A stretch of 64,000 nt of DNA from Mariniphaga sp040772505 (GCA_040772505.1 JAXGYA010000001.1:934368-998367), one strand, 5' to 3'. Numbered from the stretch's first letter, positions 32,862 to 41,902 are shown. Numbers and translations: made by a program. The notes: generated from the sequence alone by a model not told the origin.

Positions 32862-33917
32862 TTACAAATATTCATCCCCAAAGGAGACGCCCATATTTCT
32901 GGCCTGAATGATTAGCGAATTGTCGGGCTCAACCAGCCTGGTTTTTCCACCTACTTCCTCTAAGGGTACCGTGATAAGTTTTCCGTTACTGAAAGCAACC
33001 ATTGTTCCGTACTCGCCGTCAGCAATACATTTTGCTGCAAATGAGCCGTATTCCGTGGCAAGGATTCGGTCTGTAGGAGTAGGGCTGCCACCGCGCTGCA
33101 CATAACCCAGAACGGTTACACGGGTTTCAATTTCAGTGTAAGTCGTGATAGCTTCGGCAATATAAGTTGCGGCAGAATCTCTTTTCGGACGTTCTATCCC
33201 TTCGGCTACAACAACAATGGAATAGGGTTTTTTCCCTTCATAGCGTTTCTCAATTTTCTTGCAAACGGAACGAACATTATAGGGCAGCTCCGGGATGAGA
33301 ATAATATCGCCTCCTCCGGCAATTCCTGAATAAAGTGCGAGCCATCCGGCTGAGTGCCCCATCACCTCGATAATCATAACCCGCTGGTGTGAGTTTGCGG
33401 TGGTGTGAAGCCGGTCGATTGCTTCGGTGGCTATATGTACCGCGGAGTCAAAGCCGAAAGTTACATCCGTTCCCCAAACATCATTGTCAATGGTTTTGGG
33501 TATTCCAATGACATTTAACCCTTCATTTGCCAGCATGCTGGCTGTTTTCATCGTCCCGTTGCCGCCGATGCAAACCACGCAATCAAGCCCAAGGTCTTCG
33601 TAGGTTTGCTTGATTAATTCCGGTTTTTCCGGTTTCTCGGGTTCCCCGGAATCATTTTTCACAAGCTTAAAGGGTTTTTCGCGTGAAGTTCCCAGAATGG
33701 TGCCGCCAACTGTGAGAATACCCGATAGCTGTGATTCTTTTAGCGTAATGTAATCTTTGTTGATCAGCCCCAAAAATCCGGCATTAAAACCCAAAACTTC
33801 CATTCCGTATTGCACAATGGCTGTTTTTCCTACGCCGCGAATTGCTGCATTTAGTCCGGGGCAATCGCCCCCGGCAGTTAAAATTCCGATTCTTTTTGGT
33901 TTTCTTAAACTTATCAT
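32862..33917 (-). CDS. pfkA: 6-phosphofructokinase, GGNGT/PKTIDND subtype
   Basis: This 351-residue enzyme phosphorylates fructose 6-phosphate. Motifs are GILTAGGDCPGLNAAIRG, CIGGNGTMKTA, GIPKTIDNDVWGTD, MIIEVMGHSAGWLAL, ILIPELPY, VVVAEGIE and GYVQRGGSPTPTDR. In E. coli PfkA the corresponding loops are GGDGS and PGTIDND. Here Gly is kept at the position (G104 in E. coli) associated with ATP use, whereas Lys replaces Gly124 as in diphosphate enzymes, and Asn replaces Asp103. Such mixed sequences are known for ATP-dependent members of a separate subfamily, so ATP is the likelier donor. It is transcribed alone. Confidence 0.93.
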   Translation of the reverse strand: MISLRKPKRIGILTAGGDCPGLNAAIRGVGKTAIVQYGMEVLGFNAGFLGLINKDYITLKESQLSGILTVGGTILGTSREKPFKLVKNDSGEPEKPEKPELIKQTYEDLGLDCVVCIGGNGTMKTASMLANEGLNVIGIPKTIDNDVWGTDVTFGFDSAVHIATEAIDRLHTTANSHQRVMIIEVMGHSAGWLALYSGIAGGGDIILIPELPYNVRSVCKKIEKRYEGKKPYSIVVVAEGIERPKRDSAATYIAEAITTYTEIETRVTVLGYVQRGGSPTPTDRILATEYGSFAAKCIADGEYGTMVAFSNGKLITVPLEEVGGKTRLVEPDNSLIIQARNMGVSFGDEYL

Positions 33918-34061
33918 AAAAATGAATTTTTAATTTGCATAAATAGAGATGTCCGAAATTACAAAAGATTATTTGAAATGCTAAAGTATGTCCTGTGAGT
34001 TCTTAGAAAAAATTTATCAATTAAGTAAAGCTAATGATTTTTAAATCTACTCATTTTCAAT

Positions 34062-34069
34062 TATATTTG
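34062..34069 (+). promoter_or_regulatory. Promoter -7 box for the DUF1080 lipoprotein
   Basis: TATATTTG is a full TAnnTTTG match, 54 nt before ATG 34124. The -33 region has a T-run (about 34037-34042) but no exact TTTG. Confidence 0.45.
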
Positions 34070-34123
34070 CATAAATGTTACAGATAATTCAATTGTTCAT
34101 TAACCAATTTAAATGTGATTACA

Positions 34124-34915
34124 ATGAAAAAAATTATTCTTTTATTTTTCGTTAGTGCTCTGATTTTTGCAGTTTCCTGTACAGGCGGGAAAAAGAAATC
34201 CGGCGAACAAGCCGAAGAAAAATCGGCAGTAGTTGAAGATGTTGGGCCAAATGAGTTAACTCAACAGGAAAAAGATGCAGGCTGGGTATTGCTTTTTGAT
34301 GGAAAGACCAGTAATGGCTGGCGTGGTGTGAATAAAGACCATTTTCCTGCCGGCTGGCAAGTAGTTGACGGAACATTGTACTGCCAGGGATCGGGCAGGG
34401 GAGAAGCCGGCTCCGAAGATGGCGGCGATATTCTTTATGATAAGGAGTTTTCTAATTTTCATCTGAAAATGGATTGGAAAGTGGGTGAAGGCGGAAATTC
34501 GGGAATTTTCTATTTGGGGCAGGAAATTGAAGACTGGCCAATCTGGAAGACTGCTCCCGAAATGCAGATTCTTGACAATGAGCGCCACCCGGATGCCATG
34601 CTTGGAAAAGATGGAAACCGTCAGGCAGGCTCTCTATACGATCTGATTCCGGCAAAACCGCAGAATGCAAATCCTGCCGGTGAATGGAATTCCATCGAAA
34701 TTCTGGTGTATAAGGGAACCGTTGTGCACAAGCAAAACGGTGAAACCGTTCTGGAATATCATCTGTGGACAGATGACTGGAATGCTTTGGTAGCGGACTC
34801 CAAGTTCCCTGAATTGAATCCTGACTGGGCAGATGTTGCCAAATCAGGTTATATCGCCCTGCAGGATCATGGCGATGATGTCTGGTTCCGTAACATCAAA
34901 ATCAAAGAGTTGTAA
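34124..34915 (+). CDS. DUF1080 (3-keto-disaccharide hydrolase-like) lipoprotein
   Basis: The 263-residue protein (ATG 34124; an in-frame GTG lies three codons earlier) has a lipoprotein signal ending FAVSCTGGKKK. A Glu-rich linker precedes a concanavalin-like DUF1080 domain: GWVLLFDGKTSNGWRG, DGTLYCQGSG, DWKVGEGGNSGIFYLG, PEMQILDNERHPDAM, GEWNSIEILVYKGTVVHKQN and GYIALQDHGDDVWFRNIKIK. Some members hydrolyse 3-keto-glycosides made by Gfo/Idh/MocA oxidoreductases, and one such oxidoreductase is encoded at 23254 in this window, 10 kb away. It is monocistronic and convergent with gldB. Confidence 0.85.
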   Translation: MKKIILLFFVSALIFAVSCTGGKKKSGEQAEEKSAVVEDVGPNELTQQEKDAGWVLLFDGKTSNGWRGVNKDHFPAGWQVVDGTLYCQGSGRGEAGSEDGGDILYDKEFSNFHLKMDWKVGEGGNSGIFYLGQEIEDWPIWKTAPEMQILDNERHPDAMLGKDGNRQAGSLYDLIPAKPQNANPAGEWNSIEILVYKGTVVHKQNGETVLEYHLWTDDWNALVADSKFPELNPDWADVAKSGYIALQDHGDDVWFRNIKIKEL

Positions 34916-34929
34916 GAATTAAAATATTT

Positions 34930-35979
34930 CTATTCCGGGAAATACCCCGAACTGTTTAAAATCTGCTGATAATCGGTGTCTTTCATCAGTTCACTCACAG
35001 TGATTTCCCTGTGTCTCTTCATATATTGCCGGACAATTTGCCAGCCAATCCAAATGCCACTTCTCCCAGGCGATTCAACCGGGAAGCCTGTGGTATTTGG
35101 ACTGTCATTTATAAAGCGCAAAATATCCATCCGTTTGTTGGAATACAACATTCTGTTTTCTACCAAAAAGTTCCACATCTGAGCTTCATTTTTCCTGCAC
35201 CACTGCAATTGCCGGGAAGTGAATCCGATTTTCAGGGTGTCGTGAACGTCGGGAAGCAAGGCATCCACAAAATACATCAGTTTTCCCTGATGCACAATGT
35301 GATCGAGCACGGTTGTGGCTTCCCCCTTGTCGTCAAACTCCGTCATTCCCCACGCATAGGCAACATCAGAAACCAGTTTGGCGCGGTGCATATTGGTTAT
35401 TTTATACATCGGAACGTTGCTTAACTGCTTATAGTAGGGAAACTCTCGTCCCATATATTTGTCGAGGCTCACGCCAATAATGTCTTCCGCTGTTACCACC
35501 GATTGGTTAAAACCTGAAATCATGGTGTAGATAATCGGAAGTTCCTTTTTAGGAAAATGGTATTTAAAATATTTGAATGCTTCAATCAGCTCCTTTTCGA
35601 TTTTTTTAAAGTCTGAAAACTCTCTGTTCACAAGATTTTTAATATCCAAAATCATAGTGTCGGCAAGGAACTCGCCCATCGCTTCAGGAAAATGCTCTTC
35701 CTGAATTCCCCCAATTTCGATAATTTTCCATGTAAACAGATCGAAAAACTCCGGATAATGGCTTCGGAGTGAGGTGAGTTCAGCCAAAGTGTCTTTCAAG
35801 GGCAGATTAAAAAGTTCCTGCTCAAAACGAACAATCTGCACCTCTTCCTTAATCCTGGAAATATTCACTTTCAGGGGATTTCGCCTGCAGGAAGGCAAAA
35901 TTATAAGAATTGATACGAATACGAATAAAACAAGAAATCTTACCCCTGCTCTTCTTTTATCAAAATGAATGAGATTCAT
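34930..35979 (-). CDS. gldB: Gliding-motility lipoprotein GldB
   Basis: This 349-residue lipoprotein has a signal ending IILPSCRRNP. The family landmarks of GldB are present: VRFEQELFNLPLK, LTSLRSHYPEFFDLFTWKII, MISGFNQSVVTAEDIIGVSL with DKYMGREFPYYKQL, and VAYAWGMTEFDDKG, then IWIGWQIVRQYMKRH. In Flavobacterium johnsoniae GldB is needed for gliding; in non-gliding Bacteroidota it is conserved with an unclear role. It is divergent from nadE, a pairing typical of the phylum. Confidence 0.9.
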   Translation of the reverse strand: MNLIHFDKRRAGVRFLVLFVFVSILIILPSCRRNPLKVNISRIKEEVQIVRFEQELFNLPLKDTLAELTSLRSHYPEFFDLFTWKIIEIGGIQEEHFPEAMGEFLADTMILDIKNLVNREFSDFKKIEKELIEAFKYFKYHFPKKELPIIYTMISGFNQSVVTAEDIIGVSLDKYMGREFPYYKQLSNVPMYKITNMHRAKLVSDVAYAWGMTEFDDKGEATTVLDHIVHQGKLMYFVDALLPDVHDTLKIGFTSRQLQWCRKNEAQMWNFLVENRMLYSNKRMDILRFINDSPNTTGFPVESPGRSGIWIGWQIVRQYMKRHREITVSELMKDTDYQQILNSSGYFPE

Positions 35980-36001
35980 AAATTATAAAATTTCTGAATG
36001 T

Positions 36002-36035
36002 TTTTGTCAAAATTATAAAAATATTTTTGACAAAA
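36002..36035. repeat. 11-bp perfect inverted repeat in the gldB-nadE divergent region
   Basis: ttttgtcaaaa (36002-36012) and ttttgacaaaa (36025-36035) are exact reverse complements with a 12-nt spacer. The left arm overlaps a minus-strand TAATTTTG (36015-36008) that could be the gldB -7 box. A second, 9-bp inverted repeat, cttgtttta (36082-36090) with taaaacaag (36106-36114), lies nearer nadE. They could be operators; no regulator is known. Confidence 0.55.
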
Positions 36036-36125
36036 CATTTGAATTATATGCAGTCTGCCATTTTGAGCTTTTTTGTTTTATCTTGTTTTAAACAAAACCC
36101 GTGAATAAAACAAGAACAAATTGCG

Positions 36126-36133
36126 TAATTTTG
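36126..36133 (+). promoter_or_regulatory. Promoter -7 box for nadE
   Basis: TAATTTTG matches TAnnTTTG, 24 nt before the nadE ATG. No convincing -33 TTTG is present at the expected distance, where the inverted repeat 36082-36114 sits. Confidence 0.4.
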
Positions 36134-36157
36134 GGAAGATTTTAAAAAAGGTATAAG

Positions 36158-37822
36158 ATGAAAATTGTTGCTGCGCAGTTAAATTTCAAAATCGGTGATT
36201 TTGACGGAAATGCCCGAAAAATGGTTGAACATATCGAAAAAGCCAAAAAGGGTGGGGCAGACCTGATTGTTTTTTCCGAGTTATCTGTAACAGGCTATTA
36301 TCCGTTTGATCTATTGGCAAGAAAAGAATTTATCCGGATGACGGAGAATGCAGTGGCAAAAATTGCAAAGTCCTGTATCGGTATTGCGGCTGTTGTGGGA
36401 GCGCCACGTTCTGTCAAAACGAAAAACGGAAATGAACTTTACAATTGTGCCTTTTTTCTTGCCGGCGGGAAAATCGTGTCGTTTCAGGATAAAACCGTTT
36501 TATCTGACCATGGCGCATTTGATGAGAGCCGCCATTTCAAATCGAACCAAAAGTTTCAGGTGGTTGAATACCGTGGCGAACGTTTTGGGATTACCATTGG
36601 CGATGATTTTCAGGAATATGGCTCAGATGCCGGCATACTGCATAAAAACAGTTCTTATGGGAAGTCACCCACACGGGAGTTCATAAAACTCAATCCCGAT
36701 TTTTTGATAAATATTTCAGCAATTCCGTTTACATGGAATCAGGAGGATGAGCGAAAAGATAAACTGTGTGCAACGGTTAGAAAAATCAAGATTCCTGTCT
36801 TGCAGGTGAATCAGGTTGGCGCTAACGCTGAGCTGATTTTTGGTGGCAATTCGCTTTTCATCAATCAAAACGGTGAAATTGCCCATGAGCTGAATCGGTT
36901 TGAAGAGGATTTCCGAATGGTTGACACGAAAAATAGCGGTGTTGTTCAGCTTCAGGAAAAAACAGAAACCATTGAGAAAATTCACGACGCGCTGGTTTTG
37001 GGTATCCGGGATTTTTTTCAAAAGTCAGGATTAAGCAAGGCTTTAATTGGCTTGTCGGGTGGAATCGACTCGGCTGTAACTCTTGCTTTGGCTGAGCGCG
37101 CTCTTGGGGCAGGGAATGTTTGGGCTGTTTTACTGCCTTCAGAAATTTCGCCGGAGCACAGCGTAGCGGATGCCCGCAAAATGGCTGAAAACCTGAAAAT
37201 CTGTTACGATATTTTACCCATTCAGAAAATGGTTGATAGTTTCAATGAGAAACTCTTCCCCCTTTTCCGTGATACTCAATCCGGTGTTACAGAAGAGAAT
37301 ATTCAGGCGCGGGTGCGGGGAACGCTGCTGATGGCTCTTTCCAATAAATTCGGACACATTTTGCTGAATACCAGCAATAAGAGTGAAAGCGCCGTGGGGT
37401 ACGGAACACTTTATGGCGACATGACTGGCAGCCTGGCAGTTCTTGCAGATGTGTATAAAACGGATGTTTATAATTTAGCCCGGTTTATTAACCGCAAAGG
37501 AGAAGTAATTCCTGAAAACACTATTCTAAAACCGCCTTCAGCCGAGCTCCGTCCCAACCAATTGGATACCGATTCACTGCCGGATTATGCAGTTCTTGAT
37601 AAAATTTTATTCCATTATATAGAGCAAAATCTTTCACCATGTGAAATTGTCAGCAAAGGCTTTGCCCCGGAACTGACAAAAAGAGTAATCCGGCTGGTAA
37701 ATTCAGGAGAGTTTAAACGCTTTCAGGCAGCGCCCGTTTTGCGCGTGAGTTCCATTGCCTTTGGCAACGGCAGGCGAATGCCGCTGGTTGCAAAATTTCC
37801 TGACGATTGCCACAAAAGCTGA
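36158..37822 (+). CDS. nadE: NAD+ synthase with degenerate glutaminase domain
   Basis: This 554-residue protein joins an N-terminal nitrilase-fold domain (about 1-260) to a C-terminal synthetase (about 280-554). The synthetase is intact: ALIGLSGGIDSAVTLALAER, AVLLPSEISPEHSVADAR, LLNTSNKSESAVGYGTLYGD and KPPSAELRPNQLDTDSLPDY. It adenylates nicotinate adenine dinucleotide and amidates it to NAD+. In the nitrilase domain Glu41 (FSELSVTG) and Lys112 (FQDKTVLS) of the catalytic triad remain, but the cysteine of the usual TICED motif is Gly148 (GITIGDDFQ). Glutamine hydrolysis should fail unless another residue serves, so the enzyme may use free ammonia. Confidence 0.95.
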   Translation: MKIVAAQLNFKIGDFDGNARKMVEHIEKAKKGGADLIVFSELSVTGYYPFDLLARKEFIRMTENAVAKIAKSCIGIAAVVGAPRSVKTKNGNELYNCAFFLAGGKIVSFQDKTVLSDHGAFDESRHFKSNQKFQVVEYRGERFGITIGDDFQEYGSDAGILHKNSSYGKSPTREFIKLNPDFLINISAIPFTWNQEDERKDKLCATVRKIKIPVLQVNQVGANAELIFGGNSLFINQNGEIAHELNRFEEDFRMVDTKNSGVVQLQEKTETIEKIHDALVLGIRDFFQKSGLSKALIGLSGGIDSAVTLALAERALGAGNVWAVLLPSEISPEHSVADARKMAENLKICYDILPIQKMVDSFNEKLFPLFRDTQSGVTEENIQARVRGTLLMALSNKFGHILLNTSNKSESAVGYGTLYGDMTGSLAVLADVYKTDVYNLARFINRKGEVIPENTILKPPSAELRPNQLDTDSLPDYAVLDKILFHYIEQNLSPCEIVSKGFAPELTKRVIRLVNSGEFKRFQAAPVLRVSSIAFGNGRRMPLVAKFPDDCHKS

Positions 37823-37864
37823 GCTGAAAACAGTAGATTAAATTGCGGCTGACTCGTATTCCCT

Positions 37865-39142
37865 CTATTTTTCAGAACCCGGGTTTTCTTTAACCATTTT
37901 CAGCGCCTCTTTAATAAATATTTCTCCCGTCATTTCGCCTAATGATGTGCGGCTGATGTATCTGTACCTTTCAAAACTGTCGAAATCGGTTTTTGTCATA
38001 ATGTATCCTATGGCATCGTTGGTGAGGCCAAAAAGAAACGGTTGCCGGGTGTTCATTTTCCGTTTCAGATAAAAACCGATATTAGGTAACGCTTCTCCGG
38101 GAATGGTGAGCACCTGTGTTTTCCCGATGTTCATCAGATTCATCCGGGTGGTGAAAGAGCTGAAGTCATCTTTGACAGATGCCTGACTCAATATGGGTGA
38201 ATATTTGATAGCCTGCTGCATCATCTCCGACTCAATTGGAAATTCAACAATTTTTGAAGCACAGAAAAGCTCAGGATTGTTCTGAACCGGTGCCGGTTCA
38301 ATGATGCGCAAAGCTTCATCAGCCATCAGGTACCCGATGCGGATACATTCATCCCAGTCGTTTGCTTCCGTATTGTTTTCGCGGCGGTTGTCGGCAGTGA
38401 CCATGCCGCCCTGGGCGCTGTTCATGAAAATTGCCATTCCGCCTGCTTTTGATTCAATCCGTTCATAAAGAGGACCGCACAAATCGGGACTGATCAACCT
38501 GCGTTTGGTGCCTAAAATTTCGGGATGGGTAGCGTAGTTTACCAGCGTTGCAATAGTTTTTCCTTTGCTTTTGCCTTCAGATGCAATGAATTGCATCACA
38601 CCACACCGCGGGTCGTAAAGCTGCGGTGCATAATAGTTATAGGCAATTTTTCCTTTAGCTTCACCCACTGCGGATTTGAGTACAGCCGGCTCCAGATTTG
38701 AAGCCGCTTCGCTTACGGCATCTGCAATCTGTTTTACACACCAGTCAAGATATTCAAGATCTGCACTTACCTTTCCGTTTTCATCAGGAAAAGCATAAGC
38801 ATCCGGTGCGCTGTGGGTATGTGTGACACTAATGAGTATGTTTTCGGCAGGAATTTCTTTGATTAATGCTCTGGAGCGATCTCCCAGAACAGATGGCCAG
38901 CCCAGATTGTCAATACTCACAATGGCAACGCGTGTTTCTCCTTTTTCTAACACCAATGCCCTTGCAAAGAGGTCGCCCTGAAATCCTGTGGGAAGCTCCG
39001 GCGTTCCCATTCCACCGGAAATGGGAATAAGTTTACCGGGAGTGATCTTTCGCAGAGCAGCGCCGGCTCTGAAAGTTTGTGCTGACGATTCATAACTTGA
39101 AACAAAGAGCAGAAAAAAGACGAAAATGAAAATTTTTTTCAT
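37865..39142 (-). CDS. Exported neutral ceramidase N-domain-like hydrolase (copy 1)
   Basis: This 425-residue protein has a signal peptide ending YESSAQTF. Its fold pattern is that of the neutral/alkaline ceramidase N-terminal domain: FRAGAALRKITPGK, ARALVLEKGETRVAIVSIDN, the zinc-binding ISVTHTHSAPDAYAF, NYATHPEILGTKR with a second His, and MNSAQGGMVTADNR. The C-terminal Ig-like ceramidase domain is absent, so it is shorter than true ceramidases (over 600 residues). Similar truncated proteins are widespread in Bacteroidota near glycan loci with unknown substrates. It ends the leftward SusCD-linked gene set. Confidence 0.8.
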   Translation of the reverse strand: MKKIFIFVFFLLFVSSYESSAQTFRAGAALRKITPGKLIPISGGMGTPELPTGFQGDLFARALVLEKGETRVAIVSIDNLGWPSVLGDRSRALIKEIPAENILISVTHTHSAPDAYAFPDENGKVSADLEYLDWCVKQIADAVSEAASNLEPAVLKSAVGEAKGKIAYNYYAPQLYDPRCGVMQFIASEGKSKGKTIATLVNYATHPEILGTKRRLISPDLCGPLYERIESKAGGMAIFMNSAQGGMVTADNRRENNTEANDWDECIRIGYLMADEALRIIEPAPVQNNPELFCASKIVEFPIESEMMQQAIKYSPILSQASVKDDFSSFTTRMNLMNIGKTQVLTIPGEALPNIGFYLKRKMNTRQPFLFGLTNDAIGYIMTKTDFDSFERYRYISRTSLGEMTGEIFIKEALKMVKENPGSEK

Positions 39143-39159
39143 CTGACGAAAAATTAAGG

Positions 39160-40476
39160 TTAATAAATATAAATCGGATTGGTGTATAACCAGGGAATTC
39201 GCTTGTTATTCAGACTGATGTGTATCTCAATACGGTAGTTCCCTTTTTCGATGGGTTTATCCCAGAGATACGTGTAGCTCTCTTTTGAAGACTTATCAAT
39301 TATTTTTCCGTTGCGAATCAGTCTGAACTGCCCGGCTAGCGGTGAGATGGCATGAAGTGAAACTGCCTGTTCAATGTGCACCGAGTCGCCCAATATTCCG
39401 CTGGTTTTGGCTGTGGCATTCTGCGCCCAATAGAAAAATCCCTTAGCGTCTCCCAAACTTTTAAAGGCAGTGTAGAGATGCCCCTCTTTAATGTGTTCCG
39501 TAATTGAAGAAAGAGATAAAGAATCGGCAAAAACATAGTTTGTACTGTAGTTGAACCCTTCCTCGTAGGTGTCAATCATAAATTTGAAAACCCATCCGCT
39601 TGCATCGGGTTCGCTGAAAAGCCAGCGATTCCAGAAATTAACGCTTACAGTATCAAAAGGTTTGGCATTTGGACCCATCCACTGAATTCTCCCGTCATCC
39701 AGTTTACGTGCGCGAATATTCATGTTCTCATGGGTGTCGGCAGCGGTATATCCAAAAATTTTTCTTCGGCTGTTGAGTGAATCCCAAAGAGCCAAAATCT
39801 CGGTTTGCTCATCGAAAACTTCGCGCAGCGCCCAGCGGCGGTATTTTTTTCCGTTCACAACAAAATTTGCAATATGCGGAGCTAAGCTTTTTTCATCTTT
39901 GATGTCGGTATGAATGTTATAAATCTCAAATCCCTGGTAGTAGGGGTTGTCCCAGTTGTGTGACTCTTCGGTGTGCAGATATACCACCAATCCTCCGGCA
40001 GAAACTACATTTTTGATCAGCGTGTCGATATCGGTTTTCCAGTCAATTATTGCCGAATCGAGCGGCCAGACACCCAATTTTCCTCTTTCGCTGCCCGGCT
40101 GAATAAGCACCCCGTCGTAAAAACCGTTGTATCCGCGCGGAAAAGTGTCCTGACTTGAACGGGGATGATCGGTCAGGAAAATGAAATCAATACCGTTGTG
40201 TTTTGCTGCGGGAATGATTTCATTCAGAGTGCCTTCACTGTCGTGCGACCAGTAGCTGTGTGAATGGATTATACCGCGGTAAAGATTTAGCCCGGTGAGC
40301 AAAGGCTGTTCTATGCGCAGGCTGTTAAATTCCGAAACGGCTTTGTCCATTCGGGGATAAGTCACCAGATTCCGCCATATCGGAGCCGCGAAAAACAGAA
40401 TAAAAACAACAATGAGAATGAATAGAATAAACCGAAGGAGATATTTTAATATTGTTTTGAGTGTTCTGAAGTTCAT
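39160..40476 (-). CDS. Membrane-anchored PHP-domain phosphoesterase-like protein
   Basis: The 438-residue protein starts at ATG 40476 (the frame extends to 40563 inside the previous gene, without homology). An N-terminal helix (LKYLLRFILFILIVVFILFF) anchors it to the inner membrane. The outer part has PHP motifs: GIIHSHSYWSHDSEG with two metal-binding His, FIFLTDHPRS, LVVYLHTEES and a late YTAADTHENM. PHP domains hydrolyse phosphoesters with two or three metals. A C-terminal beta domain follows (GQFRLIRNGKIIDKSS). It lies between two ceramidase-like genes with gaps of 11 and 17 nt, so all three probably act on one compound. Confidence 0.72.
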   Translation of the reverse strand: MNFRTLKTILKYLLRFILFILIVVFILFFAAPIWRNLVTYPRMDKAVSEFNSLRIEQPLLTGLNLYRGIIHSHSYWSHDSEGTLNEIIPAAKHNGIDFIFLTDHPRSSQDTFPRGYNGFYDGVLIQPGSERGKLGVWPLDSAIIDWKTDIDTLIKNVVSAGGLVVYLHTEESHNWDNPYYQGFEIYNIHTDIKDEKSLAPHIANFVVNGKKYRRWALREVFDEQTEILALWDSLNSRRKIFGYTAADTHENMNIRARKLDDGRIQWMGPNAKPFDTVSVNFWNRWLFSEPDASGWVFKFMIDTYEEGFNYSTNYVFADSLSLSSITEHIKEGHLYTAFKSLGDAKGFFYWAQNATAKTSGILGDSVHIEQAVSLHAISPLAGQFRLIRNGKIIDKSSKESYTYLWDKPIEKGNYRIEIHISLNNKRIPWLYTNPIYIY

Positions 40477-40487
40477 TGTATTAAAAA

Positions 40488-41879
40488 TTAATTTGTAGTA
40501 ACAATTTCTGATAGCCGCCGGATTAGATCGAATGAATAATCTCCCATATTGGGGCCAAACCATCCCATGACCCGGGATTCGTATTTGTCCATGTAAAAAT
40601 AGCGCCCGGGAATGATGTAGCCTAAATATTTGCCATTAAAACTGGTGATGTTGGCATCAAAACCTTTTACTTTGAGTTCATTTTTAATTTGAACGGCATA
40701 TTCGCCGCTGAAATCAGCCGGGGTAGATATCCAGACCATATTTCCAATCCTCACTGCCTGGAGGTAGCCGCTACCGGTATAGGGCATAAGTTTATTGCTT
40801 ATAAAACCGGAAAGGTTGCGCCTTGTTGTGAGCCTGATTTGAAATTTGGGTAATGATATTTCCAGAGAAACCAGTGCAAAGGATATTGTTTTTTCTGTCT
40901 CTGTTCCGCTGAGTTTGATAAGCACGCTGTCAGCGAGAGATTCGCCAATATTTTTTGCTTTTTCAAACCCTGTTGCTTCTCCTGCCGGACTCTGGCTACC
41001 CATGGAACCCGCAAGAAACATTGCAAAGTCCACTGAGTCTTTCATCTTTCGTGCCCAGTATCCGGGATATTCGGCACTGATTTCCATGTTTTCACTCCCT
41101 AAAATGGTAGGATGAGCAGAAAAAGAGCCGATGATTCCCGCTTTTCCCTCCTTTTGTTTCAGAAATATATAGCTGAAATCGTCATTTTTTGTTCCCAGTT
41201 TGCCGATTAGCCGGTTGCGGGTGAATTGTCCCGCATCAAAGTTTCCGGTGGCGATTTCTGCCCGTTTTAAGTCGCCTGCGGCTTTCAGTATGACTTCAGC
41301 TGTTTTCAGTCCAAGCCATTTTTGAAGATTTTCATTTTCTTTGCCGGCAAACTGCCTGGCAATAAATCCGTAGCCCCACGCACCTAAACTGGAATGCGTA
41401 TGGGTTGCGGAAAAAAATAGCTGACTGCGGCTGATTTCGTTAGCCGAAAGAACTTCCATGGCATATTCGACAATATTTGGCGGCATAATCAGCAGGTCGG
41501 CACTCACGAAAAACAGAGTTTGATTACCCGTTTTCAGCGCCGCAGCTTTAATAAAAATGCTGTCGTGGACACCTGTTGCAGGTTCACCTTTGCGCCCGCC
41601 ATAGCCGGCTAACGGAAGTTGTTTAAACTTTCCCTCGCTATAATTGTCTTCGGGCTGATTGAGCAGAGGAGTGATGCTAACCGTAGCAAAACCGGCGTAG
41701 AGCGAATCATGAATGAGAGTATGCCGGCTTTTCAAACTGTCAATCCCGGAAAGGCTTTTTTCAAAATAAGCGCTTTCAAAATAGGGGTTATGGTCTGTCG
41801 GTTTTGTAAACAGAAAATAGATCAGTGAGAAAAATATCACAAAAAATGCGGTGACTTTTCCGGCTCGTTTCATTTTCAA
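40488..41879 (-). CDS. Membrane-anchored neutral ceramidase N-domain-like hydrolase (copy 2)
   Basis: This 463-residue protein (or 461 from ATG 41873) has an N-terminal hydrophobic helix (VTAFFVIFFSLIYFLF) that looks like a signal anchor. The ceramidase-type motifs are GFATVSITPLLNQPED, IKAAALKTGNQTLFFVSADL, the zinc site FFSATHTHSSLGAWGYG, SFSAHPTILGSENM and AGSMGSQSPAGEA. Like copy 1 it lacks the C-terminal Ig-like domain. Identity between the copies is low beyond the motifs, suggesting old divergence and different substrates. Its start lies only 24-30 nt beyond the terminator hairpin that follows the SusD gene. Confidence 0.8.
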   Translation of the reverse strand: MKMKRAGKVTAFFVIFFSLIYFLFTKPTDHNPYFESAYFEKSLSGIDSLKSRHTLIHDSLYAGFATVSITPLLNQPEDNYSEGKFKQLPLAGYGGRKGEPATGVHDSIFIKAAALKTGNQTLFFVSADLLIMPPNIVEYAMEVLSANEISRSQLFFSATHTHSSLGAWGYGFIARQFAGKENENLQKWLGLKTAEVILKAAGDLKRAEIATGNFDAGQFTRNRLIGKLGTKNDDFSYIFLKQKEGKAGIIGSFSAHPTILGSENMEISAEYPGYWARKMKDSVDFAMFLAGSMGSQSPAGEATGFEKAKNIGESLADSVLIKLSGTETEKTISFALVSLEISLPKFQIRLTTRRNLSGFISNKLMPYTGSGYLQAVRIGNMVWISTPADFSGEYAVQIKNELKVKGFDANITSFNGKYLGYIIPGRYFYMDKYESRVMGWFGPNMGDYSFDLIRRLSEIVTTN

Positions 41880-41902
41880 TTATCGTTTTAAAAAAAAATT
41901 AA

